Shown: in pieces, positions 52,277-61,967 of the stretch
How the letters are laid out: each line of letters begins with the position of its first letter
How positions within the stretch are numbered: the first letter of the stretch is position 1
Origin: Janthinobacterium sp. CG3
Lineage (GTDB): Bacteria > Pseudomonadota > Gammaproteobacteria > Burkholderiales > Burkholderiaceae_D
Assembly (NCBI RefSeq): GCF_000344615.1
Contig: NZ_KB467824.1
Location: 1,328,592-1,392,591 of the forward strand
Direction: 5' to 3'
DNA: 64,000 nt
Made by a program: the position numbers and the translations under genes
The notes under the pieces: model-generated
What the model was told of the DNA's origin: nothing
What the model saw: the letters and a program-made list of their open reading frames with translations, nothing else
Databases searched by the model: none

Positions 52277-53557
52277 ATGGGAAAATTGCTCTATATACGG
52301 GCGCTGGCCGGCGCTGTCGCCGTCGCCGCGCTGGGCGGCGCGCTGTTGTCCGGCTGCGAACGGCCGGCGGTGGCCGCGGCCGCCGCGCCGACGGCGGCCA
52401 GTGCCGGTGGCGCCGAGCAGCTCAAGCGCGGCCGCTACCTGGCCAAGGCGGCCGACTGCGCCGCCTGCCACACCAGCGCGGGCGGCGCGCCGTTCGCCGG
52501 CGGCGTCGAGCTGAAGTCGCCGTTCGGCACCTTTTACGGCACCAACATCACGCCGGACAAGGAAAACGGCATCGGCAAATGGAGCGCCGCCGAGTTCTAC
52601 CGCGCCTTGCACGACGGCGTTACGCCGGACAAGCACCTGTATCCGGCCATGCCCTACACCTCGTACCGCTCGATGACGCGGGAAGACAGCGACGCCATCT
52701 ACGCCTACCTGATGCAAACCCGGCCGGTGGCGCTGAAAAGCAGGGACGCCGACCTGAGTTTCCCGTACAACATGCGCTTTGGCGTGCGCTTCTGGAACAT
52801 GCTGTTCCTCGAGGACAGCCTGCCCGACGCCTCCATCGGCGCCTCGGCCGCCTGGCAGCGCGGCCGCTACCTGAACAACACCCTGGGCCATTGCGCCGAA
52901 TGCCACACGCCGCGCGGCATGCTGGGCCAGCTGGACTTGTCGAAAACGCTGAGCGGCAACGTGCTGGCGCGCATCGGCGCACCCGACATTACGCCGGCCG
53001 GCCTGGCCGCCGCCGGCTGGACCGGGCCCGACCTGGCCTCCTTCCTCGGCACCGGCGTCGCGCCGCAGGGCTCGGCGTACGGCGAAATGTTCGCCGTGGT
53101 CCACCTGAGCACGCAGTACCTGGTGCCGGCCGACCTCGCCGCGATGACCACCTACTTGCTCGGTGACAAGCCGTTGGCGCCGCAAGCGCTGAAGCCGGTG
53201 GCGGTGGCGGCGGCCGAGCTGGACGCCGGCCGGAACCACTATATCGCCGTGTGCGCCGGCTGCCACGCGGTTGACGGCGGCGGCAAGCCGCACGTCGCCG
53301 TCGCCATGCGCGGCAACACCACCGTGCGCAGCGCCGACCCGCACAATTTGATCGCCGTGATACTCGACGGCATCGAGGCGCAACACTTCGGCGCCAAGGA
53401 GAATATGCAGGACATGCCCGGCTTCGCCGGCACGCTGAGCGACAAAGACATTGCCGACCTGAGCAATTTCATGCGCATGAGTTGGGGCGGGCAGGGCGCC
53501 AAGGTCAGCGAGGGCCAGGTGACAGCCTTGCGTGCGCAGGCCGGGGGCCACCACTAG
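52277..53557 (+). CDS. Triheme cytochrome c, predicted lipoprotein
   Basis: This 426-aa protein has three heme-binding motifs: CAACH near residue 63, CAECH near 207 and CAGCH near 329. The N-terminus has a lipoprotein signal with LSGC near residue 26, so it is likely anchored to a membrane facing the periplasm. It resembles the cytochrome subunits that accept electrons from membrane-bound alcohol or aldehyde dehydrogenases and isoquinoline oxidoreductase-type enzymes. GAAGGAG precedes the ATG. Before the IS insertion its start overlapped the 2Fe-2S stop (TGATG); it is now 1.3 kb away from its operon partners. Confidence 0.92.
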   Translation: MGKLLYIRALAGAVAVAALGGALLSGCERPAVAAAAAPTAASAGGAEQLKRGRYLAKAADCAACHTSAGGAPFAGGVELKSPFGTFYGTNITPDKENGIGKWSAAEFYRALHDGVTPDKHLYPAMPYTSYRSMTREDSDAIYAYLMQTRPVALKSRDADLSFPYNMRFGVRFWNMLFLEDSLPDASIGASAAWQRGRYLNNTLGHCAECHTPRGMLGQLDLSKTLSGNVLARIGAPDITPAGLAAAGWTGPDLASFLGTGVAPQGSAYGEMFAVVHLSTQYLVPADLAAMTTYLLGDKPLAPQALKPVAVAAAELDAGRNHYIAVCAGCHAVDGGGKPHVAVAMRGNTTVRSADPHNLIAVILDGIEAQHFGAKENMQDMPGFAGTLSDKDIADLSNFMRMSWGGQGAKVSEGQVTALRAQAGGHH

Positions 53558-53624
53558 GCCACAAATAGGTAGACATCCGTTTCCACTGTGGGTAAGCTGC
53601 GCGGTTTGCTATCTGAATAATATT

Positions 53625-54035
53625 ATGGAATTGAAACCAGTGGGCGTAAATGAACTCGATTTGGCGTATCAGGAAATCTGCCGCAGCGCGTTGAATGCCG
53701 AACAAACCAGGAGCCTGGCCGAAACGGATCATTGGAAACACGTCGACCGCGGCCAGGTCCACGCGGACTGGGACGCCCTCTACAAACGGATTTCGCCATT
53801 GATCGGCAGCGCCAGCCCCGCCGACGCCGCGGTGCAGGCACTGCTTCACGAGCACTACCAGATTGCTTGCCGTTTTTACACGCCGAGCAAACTGGCCTAC
53901 ATTGGCATGGCCCTGTTCTACGACGAAAATCCCGCGATGAAGGAGTTCCACAACGCCTACCATCCACAAATGGTGGCGTTTTTGGGCGCTGCGATGCTGG
54001 TCTACGCGGAACAGAAATTGTCTGCGTCGGCATAA
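53625..54035 (+). CDS. TipAS-like antibiotic-recognition domain protein
   Basis: This 136-aa protein matches the ligand-binding half of TipA-type regulators: W-K-H near residue 37, a middle DWDALYKRISPL, and EHYQIACRFYTPSKLAYIGMALFYDENPAMKEFHN in outline (residues about 79-114), with the aromatic and His residues usual in the drug-binding pocket. The MerR DNA-binding half is absent, as in stand-alone TipAS proteins. Such proteins can bind thiopeptide-like drugs. It stands alone between the cytochrome and lyase genes. Confidence 0.75.
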   Translation: MELKPVGVNELDLAYQEICRSALNAEQTRSLAETDHWKHVDRGQVHADWDALYKRISPLIGSASPADAAVQALLHEHYQIACRFYTPSKLAYIGMALFYDENPAMKEFHNAYHPQMVAFLGAAMLVYAEQKLSASA

Positions 54036-54136
54036 TCGTCGCGTCGCCTCATGGCGATTCGGCGATATGTTTTGGCATCCGAGTTCCAACCTGCCGATTT
54101 ATGATCGGGTTACTCACAAACAGGAAGGACATCGCC

Positions 54137-55312
54137 ATGCATATCAACACCGCCTTAATTCATCTTGGCCGAGACAGCGCCGCGGCGGCCAACGCCGTCA
54201 ATCCGCCACTGGTGCGCGCATCGACCGTCGCGTTCGGCACGCTGCGCGAGTTCAAACAATCCTACCAGGGGTTGGTGTTCGACACGCCGCGTTACGGACG
54301 CTCCGGCACGCCAACCACCTTCGAGTTGCAAAGAGCGATGGCGAAGCTGTGCGGCGCGGAAACCTGCCTGGCCACCGCCAGCGGCTTGGCGGCGCTCACC
54401 GCCGTGCTCAGCGCGCATGCCGGCCCTAAGCAACACTTGTTGGTAAGCGAGGGCGTATACGGCCCGGCCCGTGTCTTTTGCGAAGAAGTGCTGGCCGGGA
54501 CCGGTTGCCGCGTCGAATTTTTCCCTGCGCAGGCCGATATCGGCGCACTGCTGCGCGACAACACTAGCCTTGTGCTGATCGAAACCCCGGCCTCGCTGAC
54601 CATGGAGATGCTCGATGTGCGCGCCATTTGCGCCGCGGCCCACGCCCGGAAGGTGCCGGTGGCGGCCGACTCAACCTGGGGCACGCCGCTGTTTTTCGAC
54701 GCCCACAAGCTTGGCGTCGACATCTCCATCCACGCCGCGACGAAGTATATCGGCGGACATTCGGACTTGATGCTGGGATTGATCACCGGTTCATTGACGG
54801 CGCTGGCCGCCACCCGCGCGTACTGCGACCGCAGCGGCGGCCACGCGGCGCCCGATGTGTGCTGGCTGGCACTGCGCGGTCTGCGCACGCTGGGCCTACG
54901 CATGCAACGCCACCAGGAATCGGCCATGTCGCTGGCCCTGTGGTTGCAATCGCATGCCGCGGTGCGCCGCGTGCTGTATCCCGCGCTGCCGTCCAATCCC
55001 GGGCACGAATTATGGCGCCAGCAATTTTCCGGCGCGGCCGGGCCGTTCACGTTTGAGCTGAACCGGTGCGACGAAGCGCAGTTCGAACGTTTTATCGACG
55101 GGCTTCGGCTGTTTACGCTGGGAACCAGCTGGGGTGGTTTTGAAAGCCTCGTCATGCCGGCGCTGTCGCATCGGCTGCGGGCGCAGGAGGCGTTGCCGGA
55201 CGATGGCCGCCTGGTCAGAATCCATGTCGGTCTGGAAGATGCGCGCGACCTGCGCGAGGATTTGGCGCAAGCCTTTGAGAAGGCAGCGATGCCTTCCGCG
55301 CGAGCCGGATAA
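54137..55312 (+). CDS. PLP-dependent cystathionine beta-lyase-like enzyme (MetC/Cys-Met metabolism family)
   Basis: This 391-aa enzyme has the Cys/Met metabolism fold: SGLAALTAVL near residue 82, VYGPARVF near 103, ADSTWGTPLFF near 176 and the PLP lysine in ATKYIGGHSD near 197, followed by SWGGFESLVMP. Family members cleave cystathionine to homocysteine, pyruvate and ammonia, or act on related thiol amino acids. ATG 54137 follows AAGGA and gives the usual length. Cystathionine beta-lyase fits best, but gamma-synthase-like or methionine gamma-lyase-like roles are not excluded. Confidence 0.85.
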   Translation: MHINTALIHLGRDSAAAANAVNPPLVRASTVAFGTLREFKQSYQGLVFDTPRYGRSGTPTTFELQRAMAKLCGAETCLATASGLAALTAVLSAHAGPKQHLLVSEGVYGPARVFCEEVLAGTGCRVEFFPAQADIGALLRDNTSLVLIETPASLTMEMLDVRAICAAAHARKVPVAADSTWGTPLFFDAHKLGVDISIHAATKYIGGHSDLMLGLITGSLTALAATRAYCDRSGGHAAPDVCWLALRGLRTLGLRMQRHQESAMSLALWLQSHAAVRRVLYPALPSNPGHELWRQQFSGAAGPFTFELNRCDEAQFERFIDGLRLFTLGTSWGGFESLVMPALSHRLRAQEALPDDGRLVRIHVGLEDARDLREDLAQAFEKAAMPSARAG

Positions 55313-55357
55313 TCGCCGCCGATTGCCCGGCGGCGCGCGGCGGGATCATTCGGGCAT

Positions 55358-55732
55358 TTACTTCACCGAAAAGCGCACGTTGGCGGTTTTCTTGTCGGCA
55401 AACGCGATCGCCGCCACGGCCTTGGCGCCGGCGACCAGCCCGGCGTTGCCTTTGACAAGCAGCGTGTTGCCGCCGCCCGGTTCCAGCGGCAATTCGGTTT
55501 TCTGTCCGCCTTTGAGCACCGTCAGCGTGCCGGTCGCGCCGGCCGTTGGCAGGTCCTTGCCGTGGTCGCCGATATAAATCGTGGTCTTGCCGTCCTTGTC
55601 GACCAGCTCGTAGGTCAAGTCGTTGGCGCTTTGCACGATGCCGCCGTGCTTGGCCTTGGCGCCGTGGGCCAACGCTTGCCCGGACAGGGCGACGGCGGCG
55701 GCCAGTGCCGCCAGTGTTAACAGTTTTTTCAT
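55358..55732 (-). CDS. Small periplasmic protein at the end of the RND efflux operon
   Basis: This 124-aa protein has a signal peptide ending in GQALAHGAKAKHGG, so the mature N-terminus is rich in His, Lys and Gly (HGAKAKHGG). No family name comes from memory; similar small proteins occur at the ends of heavy-metal RND operons. The start chosen is MKKLLTL, four residues after a possible upstream ATG. It lies 80 bp after the RND pump gene, on the same strand. Metal binding in the periplasm is a reasonable guess from the His-rich start. Confidence 0.72.
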   Translation of the reverse strand: MKKLLTLAALAAAVALSGQALAHGAKAKHGGIVQSANDLTYELVDKDGKTTIYIGDHGKDLPTAGATGTLTVLKGGQKTELPLEPGGGNTLLVKGNAGLVAGAKAVAAIAFADKKTANVRFSVK

Positions 55733-55812
55733 TGCAATCTCCAATTATGCGGCGGCGGGGGCTTGTGACAGGGGCGCCGCCGCGACCACCCCGATAATAC
55801 CGTTCAAACTTC

Positions 55813-58800
55813 TTAATACGCGTCCCGCTGCGTCGACGCCACCAGCGCCTCCAGCGGGCGCCGTCCGAGCAGCCAGAAAATGAGCGGCGTCAGCAGCGAA
55901 TCGAGGATGGTCGAGCTGATCAGGCCGCCAAAAATGACCACCGCGACCGGATGCAGCAATTCCTTGCCGGGCGCGTCGGCGGCCAGCAGCAGAGGTGTCA
56001 GCGCGAACGCCGCCACCAGCGCCGTCATCAGCACCGGCGTCAGCCGCTCCAGCGAGCCGCGCACGATCATCGCCTGGCTGAACGGTTCGCCCTCGAACTT
56101 GCACAGGTTAATATAGTGGCTGACTTTGAGAATGCCGTTGCGCGTGGCGATGCCCGCCAGCGTGATGAAGCCAACCATCGACGCCACCGACAGCGCAATG
56201 CCGAACAACCACATGGCCAGCACGCTGCCGATGAGCGCGAACGGAATGTTGCCCATGATGATGGCCGCCAGCGTGGCCGAGCGATAGCGCGTGTACAACA
56301 CCAGGAAGACCAGCGCCAGCGAACCCAGCGCCAGGCCGGCGATGAGCCGCTGGGCCTGCTCCTGGGCCTGGAACTGGCCTTCGATGCTGACAAAATAGCC
56401 GCCCGGCAGTTGCATGGCGGTGCTGGCGCGGCGCACGTCGGCGATAACGCGCGACATGTTCGAGCCGTCGGTGTTGGCGTACACGACGATGCGGCGGCGC
56501 CCGTTCTCGCGGCCGATCTGGTTCGGTCCGTCGGCTTCCTCCACCGTGGCGATGGCCGACAGGGGAATGCGCCCGGCCGGACTGTCGAGCAGCACCCGCG
56601 CCAAGTCCTGCGGCGTGCGCGCCTGGTCCGGCAGGCGCAGCATCAGGTCGTAGCGGCGCGCGCCGTCCACCACCTGGGCCATGCGGGCGCCCTCGGACAA
56701 CGTTTCCAGGGTCTTTAGCACTTGGCCGGGCGCCAAGCCGTACTGGGCCGCCTTGCGGTAGTCGATGCTGACTTTCACCTGCGGAATCAGCACCTGGCGC
56801 TCGACCGACAGGTCGACCAGGCCGTCGACGGCGCCAAGGCGGGTGCGCAGGCCGTCGGCCAAGCCGCGCAGCGTGTCGATGTCGTCGCCGTAGATCTTCA
56901 GCGCGATTTGCGCGCGCACGCCCGACAGCAAATGGTCGAGCCGGTGCGAAATCGGCTGGCCGATGGCGACCGACGCCGGAATCGACGCCAGTTGCAGGCG
57001 GATCGCCGCCATGATTTGCTCGCGGCTGCGCGCCGACGCCTTCAGGTCGACGTCCAGCTCCGACGAGTGGACACCCTCGGCATGTTCGTCCAGTTCGGCG
57101 CGGCCGGTGCGCCGGCCCACCTTGAGCACCTCGGGCACCTGCCCGATCAGCCGTTCGGCCAGCGCGCCCATGCGGTTCGCCTCGGCCAGCGAGGTGCCCG
57201 GCGTAAACGTCATGCCCATCACCAGCGAGCCCTCGTTGAAAGCCGGCAAGAAGGCGCGCGGAAAGAACGGCACCGTGGCCGCCGCGGCCGCCACGCACAG
57301 CAGCGCCAGGGCGATAATCGCCTTGGCGCGCGGGAACGACCAGTGCAGCGCCGCGCTGTCCCATGCCTTCAGGCGGCGTAGCAGCGGGCTGTCGCCGCGC
57401 TGGCGCAGCGCCATCGCCGGCAGCAGGTAGGCGGCCAGCACAGGCGTGACCGTCATCGATACCAGCATCGAGGCGAAAATCGAGACGATATAGGCGATCC
57501 CGAGCGGCGCGAACAGGCGCCCCTCGATGCCCGGCAGCGCGAACAGCGGCGCGAACACCAGCACCACCACGACGGTCGCATAGACGATGCCGGAGCGCAC
57601 CTCGACCGAGGCGCGCCAGACCACCTCCGCCACCGACAGCGCGCTGTCGCGACCGCGCAGGCGCAGCCGGCGCAGGATGTTTTCCACGTCGACAACGGCG
57701 TCGTCGACCAGTTCGCCGATGGCAATGGCCAGCCCGCCCAGCGTCATGACGTTGATCGACTGCCCCAGCAGGTGGAAGGCGAGGGCGGTCACGGCCAGCG
57801 ACAGCGGAATGGCGACCAGCGAGATGGCGGTGGTGCGCGCGTTCAGCAAGAAGGCGAACAGGACCACGGCAACCAGGATGGCGCCGTCGCGCAGCGCTTC
57901 GACGACGTTGGCAATCGAGGCGTCGATGAAGTCGGCCTGCCGGAACAGCACCTGCGGCGCCGCCAAGCCGGCCGGCAAGCCCTGCTTGAGTTCGGCCAAC
58001 GCGGTCTCGATAGCGGCCGTCAGGCGCACCGTGTCGGCGGCGGGTTGCTTTTGTACGCTGACGATGACGGCCGGCCGGCCGTTCATGCCGGCGTCGCCGC
58101 GTTTCAGGGCGGCGGCGTAGCGCACCGCCGCCACCTGCTCCAGCAGCACCGGCGCGCCGTTGCGGTAAGCCACCGCCAGGCCGCGCGCGTCGTCGAGCCG
58201 GTTGGTTCGGCCGACGTTGCGGATCAGGTATTCGCGCCCGTTCAGGTCGATGAAACCGCCGCTGCTGTTGCCCGAGAAGCCGCGCAGCGCCGTTTCCAGC
58301 TGTTCCAACGTGACGTTGAACTGCGCCAGGCGCGCCGGGTCCGGTTCGACGCGCAGTTGGCGCACCTCGCCGCCTATCGGCACCACCTGCGACACGCCGG
58401 GAATCGACAGCAGGCGCGGGCGCAGCACGAAGTCGGCGTACTCGCGCGCCTTCATCGGGTCGGTTCTGGCCAGGTCGATCGGCAGCGCGATCAGCATGAT
58501 CTCGCCCATGATCGAGGAGACCGGCCCCATCACCGGGGCAATCGCGCCGGGCAGTTGCTCCTTCACCTGGGCAATGCGCTCGGCCACCAGTTGGCGGTTG
58601 CGGTAGACGTCGGTGCCCCAGTCGAACTCGGCGTAGACGATAGCCAGGCCGATGCCCGACACCGAGCGCACCCGCGTCACCCCCGCCATGCCGTTGAGCG
58701 CGGTTTCGATGGGGAAGGACACCAGTTGCTCGACTTCCTCCGGCGCCATGCCGCCGGCCTCGGCCAGCACGGTGACGACCGGCTTGTTCAGGTCGGGGAA

Positions 58801-58914
58801 CACGTCCACCGGGGTGCGCCAGGCGGTCAGCGCGCCGCCCAGCAGCATCATCAGCGCCGCGGCCAGCACGAACAGGCGATTGCGCAGGCTAAAACCTACG
58901 ATTGCGTTGAACAT
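55813..58914 (-). CDS. Heavy-metal efflux RND pump (CusA/CzcA-like, HME family)
   Basis: This 1033-aa inner-membrane proton antiporter has the usual two halves, each with a first helix, a large periplasmic loop and five further helices. The first-helix start ([16 protein letters not shown]), [13 protein letters not shown] and [20 protein letters not shown] are typical of the HME group. The helix-4 region reads [14 protein letters not shown] near residue 400, unlike the DFGxxVDGA form of CusA and CzcA, so metal specificity cannot be assigned. It works with the adaptor and outer-membrane factor in the same operon. Confidence 0.93.
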   Translation of the reverse strand: MFNAIVGFSLRNRLFVLAAALMMLLGGALTAWRTPVDVFPDLNKPVVTVLAEAGGMAPEEVEQLVSFPIETALNGMAGVTRVRSVSGIGLAIVYAEFDWGTDVYRNRQLVAERIAQVKEQLPGAIAPVMGPVSSIMGEIMLIALPIDLARTDPMKAREYADFVLRPRLLSIPGVSQVVPIGGEVRQLRVEPDPARLAQFNVTLEQLETALRGFSGNSSGGFIDLNGREYLIRNVGRTNRLDDARGLAVAYRNGAPVLLEQVAAVRYAAALKRGDAGMNGRPAVIVSVQKQPAADTVRLTAAIETALAELKQGLPAGLAAPQVLFRQADFIDASIANVVEALRDGAILVAVVLFAFLLNARTTAISLVAIPLSLAVTALAFHLLGQSINVMTLGGLAIAIGELVDDAVVDVENILRRLRLRGRDSALSVAEVVWRASVEVRSGIVYATVVVVLVFAPLFALPGIEGRLFAPLGIAYIVSIFASMLVSMTVTPVLAAYLLPAMALRQRGDSPLLRRLKAWDSAALHWSFPRAKAIIALALLCVAAAAATVPFFPRAFLPAFNEGSLVMGMTFTPGTSLAEANRMGALAERLIGQVPEVLKVGRRTGRAELDEHAEGVHSSELDVDLKASARSREQIMAAIRLQLASIPASVAIGQPISHRLDHLLSGVRAQIALKIYGDDIDTLRGLADGLRTRLGAVDGLVDLSVERQVLIPQVKVSIDYRKAAQYGLAPGQVLKTLETLSEGARMAQVVDGARRYDLMLRLPDQARTPQDLARVLLDSPAGRIPLSAIATVEEADGPNQIGRENGRRRIVVYANTDGSNMSRVIADVRRASTAMQLPGGYFVSIEGQFQAQEQAQRLIAGLALGSLALVFLVLYTRYRSATLAAIIMGNIPFALIGSVLAMWLFGIALSVASMVGFITLAGIATRNGILKVSHYINLCKFEGEPFSQAMIVRGSLERLTPVLMTALVAAFALTPLLLAADAPGKELLHPVAVVIFGGLISSTILDSLLTPLIFWLLGRRPLEALVASTQRDAY

Positions 58915-58920
58915 GGCGGC

Positions 58921-60063
58921 CTACCTGACCTGGTTGATCAGTGCCGCGCCGTCGACGACGACGCGGTTGTCCGCGCTCAGGCCGGCGGTGACGACCACGG
59001 TGTGCGCGTCCAGCGCCTGGAACCGCACCGGCAGCGCGATGAAGCGCGTGGCACCGGACTTGATCCACACGATCGACTGGTTCGACGGGTCGCGCGCCAG
59101 CGCCCGGGCCGGCAGGGCCACGCCCTTGAGCTTGGTTTTCAATTGCGCCAGCACCGTCACCGGCTGGCCGAGCGCCAGGCCCAAGTCCGGGTTGCGCTCC
59201 CGGCCGCGGGCGCGGGCGCGGAACGTCAACGGCACGGCGCCGTCGCGCAGCACGCGGCCGCCGCCCAGCAACTCCAGTTGCACGTCGCCGCCGCCGTCCA
59301 GGCCGGCGCTGGCGATTTTTTGCGCCAAGCCGGCGTCGGTGGACTGCGCCTCGACCAACATGCGCGCCGGATTGACGACGTCGAACAAGACGTCGCGCGC
59401 CTCGACGATCTGGCCGTTCATGGCGCTTGCGCTGGCCAGCACGCCAGTCGCCGGCGACAGCAGCGGCTGGCGCCCGCCAATGGACAGCGCCACCGCGCGT
59501 TCGCGCCCGTTCAGACTGGCCAATTCCGCCCTGGCCGCCTCGATATCCTTGGCCGGCACAGTGCCTTCCAGCAATTCCAAGCGGCGCACACGCTGTTCCA
59601 GCAGGGCGCGATTGGCGCGCAAGTCCGCTAGTTGGGCCTGCTGGTTGCCGCTTGCTATCGCGTCGGCGACCGGCAGCACGTAGGCCAGCACCTGGCCTTT
59701 GCGCACCGTCTGGCCGGCCACGGGCAGGCCCTGCGGCCCGGGTTCGATGCGGCCGGCGAACGGCGCCTGCACCCGGCCGCCGGCGTTCGGGTCAACCGCG
59801 GCCCGGCCGTTCAGCGCCACCGTCAGCGGGTGTTCGCCGTCCTTGGCCATGACGGTGCGAATCGCCATGCTGCGCTGCGCCAGCTTGGGCACGTTGACGC
59901 TGCCGTCGGGCAGCCGGACCAGGCCGGTGGCGGCGCCGGCCGCCTGGCCGTCGAGATGTTCGCCGTTCGGGCCGTGGGCGCCGGGCGAGGCAAGCGCCGC
60001 CGAGGCCAGCGCCACGGCCAGCAGCAACGCGCGCGAGACAGTGTGGATGGGTTGCATGGTCAT
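58921..60063 (-). CDS. RND efflux periplasmic adaptor (membrane fusion protein)
   Basis: This 380-aa adaptor has a signal peptide ending near ALASPGAHGPNGEHL and then the barrel-sandwich/lipoyl segment (GRVQAPFAGRIEPG, then PATGVLASASAMNGQIV) on either side of a coiled-coil hairpin (about residues 125-195). The mature N-terminus SPGAHGPNGEHLDG is repeated almost exactly in the protein encoded by the upstream gene, which is unusual. It precedes the pump gene by 6 bp. The His residues at the start may bind metal. Confidence 0.92.
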   Translation of the reverse strand: MTMQPIHTVSRALLLAVALASAALASPGAHGPNGEHLDGQAAGAATGLVRLPDGSVNVPKLAQRSMAIRTVMAKDGEHPLTVALNGRAAVDPNAGGRVQAPFAGRIEPGPQGLPVAGQTVRKGQVLAYVLPVADAIASGNQQAQLADLRANRALLEQRVRRLELLEGTVPAKDIEAARAELASLNGRERAVALSIGGRQPLLSPATGVLASASAMNGQIVEARDVLFDVVNPARMLVEAQSTDAGLAQKIASAGLDGGGDVQLELLGGGRVLRDGAVPLTFRARARGRERNPDLGLALGQPVTVLAQLKTKLKGVALPARALARDPSNQSIVWIKSGATRFIALPVRFQALDAHTVVVTAGLSADNRVVVDGAALINQVR

Positions 60064-60608
60064 TTTCCGATCTTCAATTGACGCCGGCGCAGCAGGCCGA
60101 CGGCCAGGGACACCAGCATTACCGGCACGCCGATCCAGACCCAGCGCGGAAAACGGGCTGGGGCAGGGGCGTGCGCCGCGGTGGCCGCAACCTCAAGCGT
60201 GCCTTCGAGTAAATCACTGTCCTTCCCGGCGACCAGGGTAAACAGCAGCGCGTGCTTGCCCGGTGTTGAAATGGCTTGCAAAAAACGCTGGTCGGTAATC
60301 GCGTAGTCGCCGATGTCGGCATGGAAGGTCGCGCTGGCCTTCAGTGCTTGATATTGCACGTCGAGCTTGCCGTTGAGCACAGGTTCGTTGCTCTCGTAGC
60401 GGTCGATTAAGATCGACAGCTCGCCACCGGACAAGGTGCCGACCAGTTCGAAGTCTTCGGTAACGGCTTCGATGCGCGGCACGGCGCCGGTGCTGGCCTG
60501 GCCGGCGGGGCCGTCGAGGTGCTCGCCGTTGGGGCCGTGCGCGCCGGGCGAGGCCAGGGCCGTCGATGCGGCCAGCAGGCAGGCGGTGAAAATGGTGTTG
60601 CGTTTCAT
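60060..60608 (-). CDS. Periplasmic protein sharing a His-rich start with the RND adaptor
   Basis: This 182-aa protein has a signal peptide and then ASPGAHGPNGEHLDG at about residues 19-34, nearly identical to the start of the mature adaptor encoded downstream. The middle is a beta-rich domain of unknown family (FELVGTLSGGELSILIDRYE) and the C-terminus has one membrane helix (WVWIGVPVMLVSLAVGLL) followed by RRR. It is therefore probably anchored in the inner membrane with its domain in the periplasm. It overlaps both neighbours by 4 bp (ATGA). A metal-delivery role for the pump is inference. Confidence 0.8.
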   Translation of the reverse strand: MKRNTIFTACLLAASTALASPGAHGPNGEHLDGPAGQASTGAVPRIEAVTEDFELVGTLSGGELSILIDRYESNEPVLNGKLDVQYQALKASATFHADIGDYAITDQRFLQAISTPGKHALLFTLVAGKDSDLLEGTLEVAATAAHAPAPARFPRWVWIGVPVMLVSLAVGLLRRRQLKIGK

Positions 60609-61828
60609 GGAATGATTCCTAAGGCTTGATTCAGTTGGGCATGAGCGAGGCCGAGCGCAACGCGCTGCTGGCGTTCCGCCATGTCCGCTTCGTGCGCCAG
60701 CACATGGGCGCGCAGCAGGTCGGCCAGGCCGCGTTCGCCGAGGCGAAAGGCCTTTTCGATCAGCCGCGCGTGTTCGCGCGTCAGCACGGCGCGCGCCGAC
60801 GCCGTCTGCAAGGCGCCGTCAACCAGCGTCAGCTGTTCGCGGGCCAGCGCAATGTCCGACTCGATGGCGGCCCCGGCTTGCGCCAGCTCGGCGGCGCTGC
60901 TGGCCACCTGGGTGTGCGCGCCGGCCTCCAGCGGCCGGTTGAGCGAGGCGCCGCCGAACGGAATTTGCACGGCGAAACCAAGGCTGCTCGCCGCGCCGCC
61001 GCTGCCATCGCGCTCGCGCCGGGCGCTGATGCCGAGCGTTGGCGGCGGATTGCGGTTGGCGCCGGCCAGCGCCAGCGCCGCCTGCGCGCGCTGTGTCGCG
61101 CGGGCGGCCGCCGCCAGCCGCGGGTGCAGCCGCGGCGGCGCTGGTTCGGCGATCGGCTCCGGTTCCGGCTTGGGAATGTCGGCCAGCCCGGTCAACGTGC
61201 GAAAGCCGGCCAGCGCCTGCGCCGCCTGGCCGGCGGCCGCCGCCACGTCGCTTTGGGCTGCCAGTACTTCTTGCCGTGCCAGCAAGCCATCGCTGCGGGC
61301 CAGGTCGCCGGCGCGCACGCGCCGCGCCACCTCGTCGGCCAGCTCTTCCAGGTGGTGCTGGTGGTCGCGTTTCTCGGCCATTTTTTCGCGGGCGGCGGCC
61401 ACCTCCCACAGCTTGGCGCGCACCTCGCCGGCGAGCGCCAGCCGGGCCGCGGCGCTCTGCGCGTCCAGTTCGGTGGCGTTGGCGTCGGCCAGCGCGGCGC
61501 GGGTGGCCTTCTGGGCGGGCAGCCAGACCGGCGCCGACAGGGAAATTTCGGTTTCGCGCTCTCCGCGCCGCTCGCTCCAACGGTCGCTGCGCTGGGCCAG
61601 GCCAAGCACCGGCGCGCCGGCGATCCACGAACGGGCGGACTCGCGGCCGGCTAGCGATTCGCCTTGGCGCGCAACCAGCGCGGCGGCTTGCGGCGAGCGC
61701 TGCCATGCAGCCTCGACGGCGTCGGCCAGACTGGGTCCGGCCTGCGCGGCGGCGGGCGGCGCCATCAGCACGGCCGGCAGCGCGAGCAAACAGTAAATAA
61801 GACGACAAAGCGGGGGATGTGCGCGCAT
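60605..61828 (-). CDS. TolC-family outer-membrane efflux protein
   Basis: This 407-aa protein has a signal peptide (cleavage near APPAAAQAG) and two long helical repeats typical of outer-membrane factors (SLADAVEAAWQRSPQAAALVAR; later AHTQVASSAAELAQAGAAIE). It is the exit duct of the tripartite pump. The first two codons could be four residues earlier, at 61840. The start of the 182-aa gene overlaps its stop by 4 bp, so the efflux genes should be one transcript. Confidence 0.9.
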   Translation of the reverse strand: MRAHPPLCRLIYCLLALPAVLMAPPAAAQAGPSLADAVEAAWQRSPQAAALVARQGESLAGRESARSWIAGAPVLGLAQRSDRWSERRGERETEISLSAPVWLPAQKATRAALADANATELDAQSAAARLALAGEVRAKLWEVAAAREKMAEKRDHQHHLEELADEVARRVRAGDLARSDGLLARQEVLAAQSDVAAAAGQAAQALAGFRTLTGLADIPKPEPEPIAEPAPPRLHPRLAAAARATQRAQAALALAGANRNPPPTLGISARRERDGSGGAASSLGFAVQIPFGGASLNRPLEAGAHTQVASSAAELAQAGAAIESDIALAREQLTLVDGALQTASARAVLTREHARLIEKAFRLGERGLADLLRAHVLAHEADMAERQQRVALGLAHAQLNQALGIIP

Positions 61829-61945
61829 GCGACTCTCCATAGGGTAAGCGGGGCAATAAGCAGGCAGCAGGCAATCGATGGCAGGCGCGCGACGGCAGGC
61901 AAAACGGCGCCGGGCGCCGCGTGCGGGACCAGGAAATGCGCGACA

Positions 61946-61967
61946 CCCTCGGTCGATTAACCGAGGG
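61946..61967. promoter_or_regulatory. Hairpin around the stop codon of the His-rich gene
   Basis: CCCTCGGT and ACCGAGGG form a perfect 8-bp stem whose 6-nt loop overlaps the stop codon of the His-rich gene (61957-61959). It lies about 120 bp before the TolC-family gene on the same strand. It could attenuate read-through into the efflux operon; no T-run is present. Confidence 0.45.
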
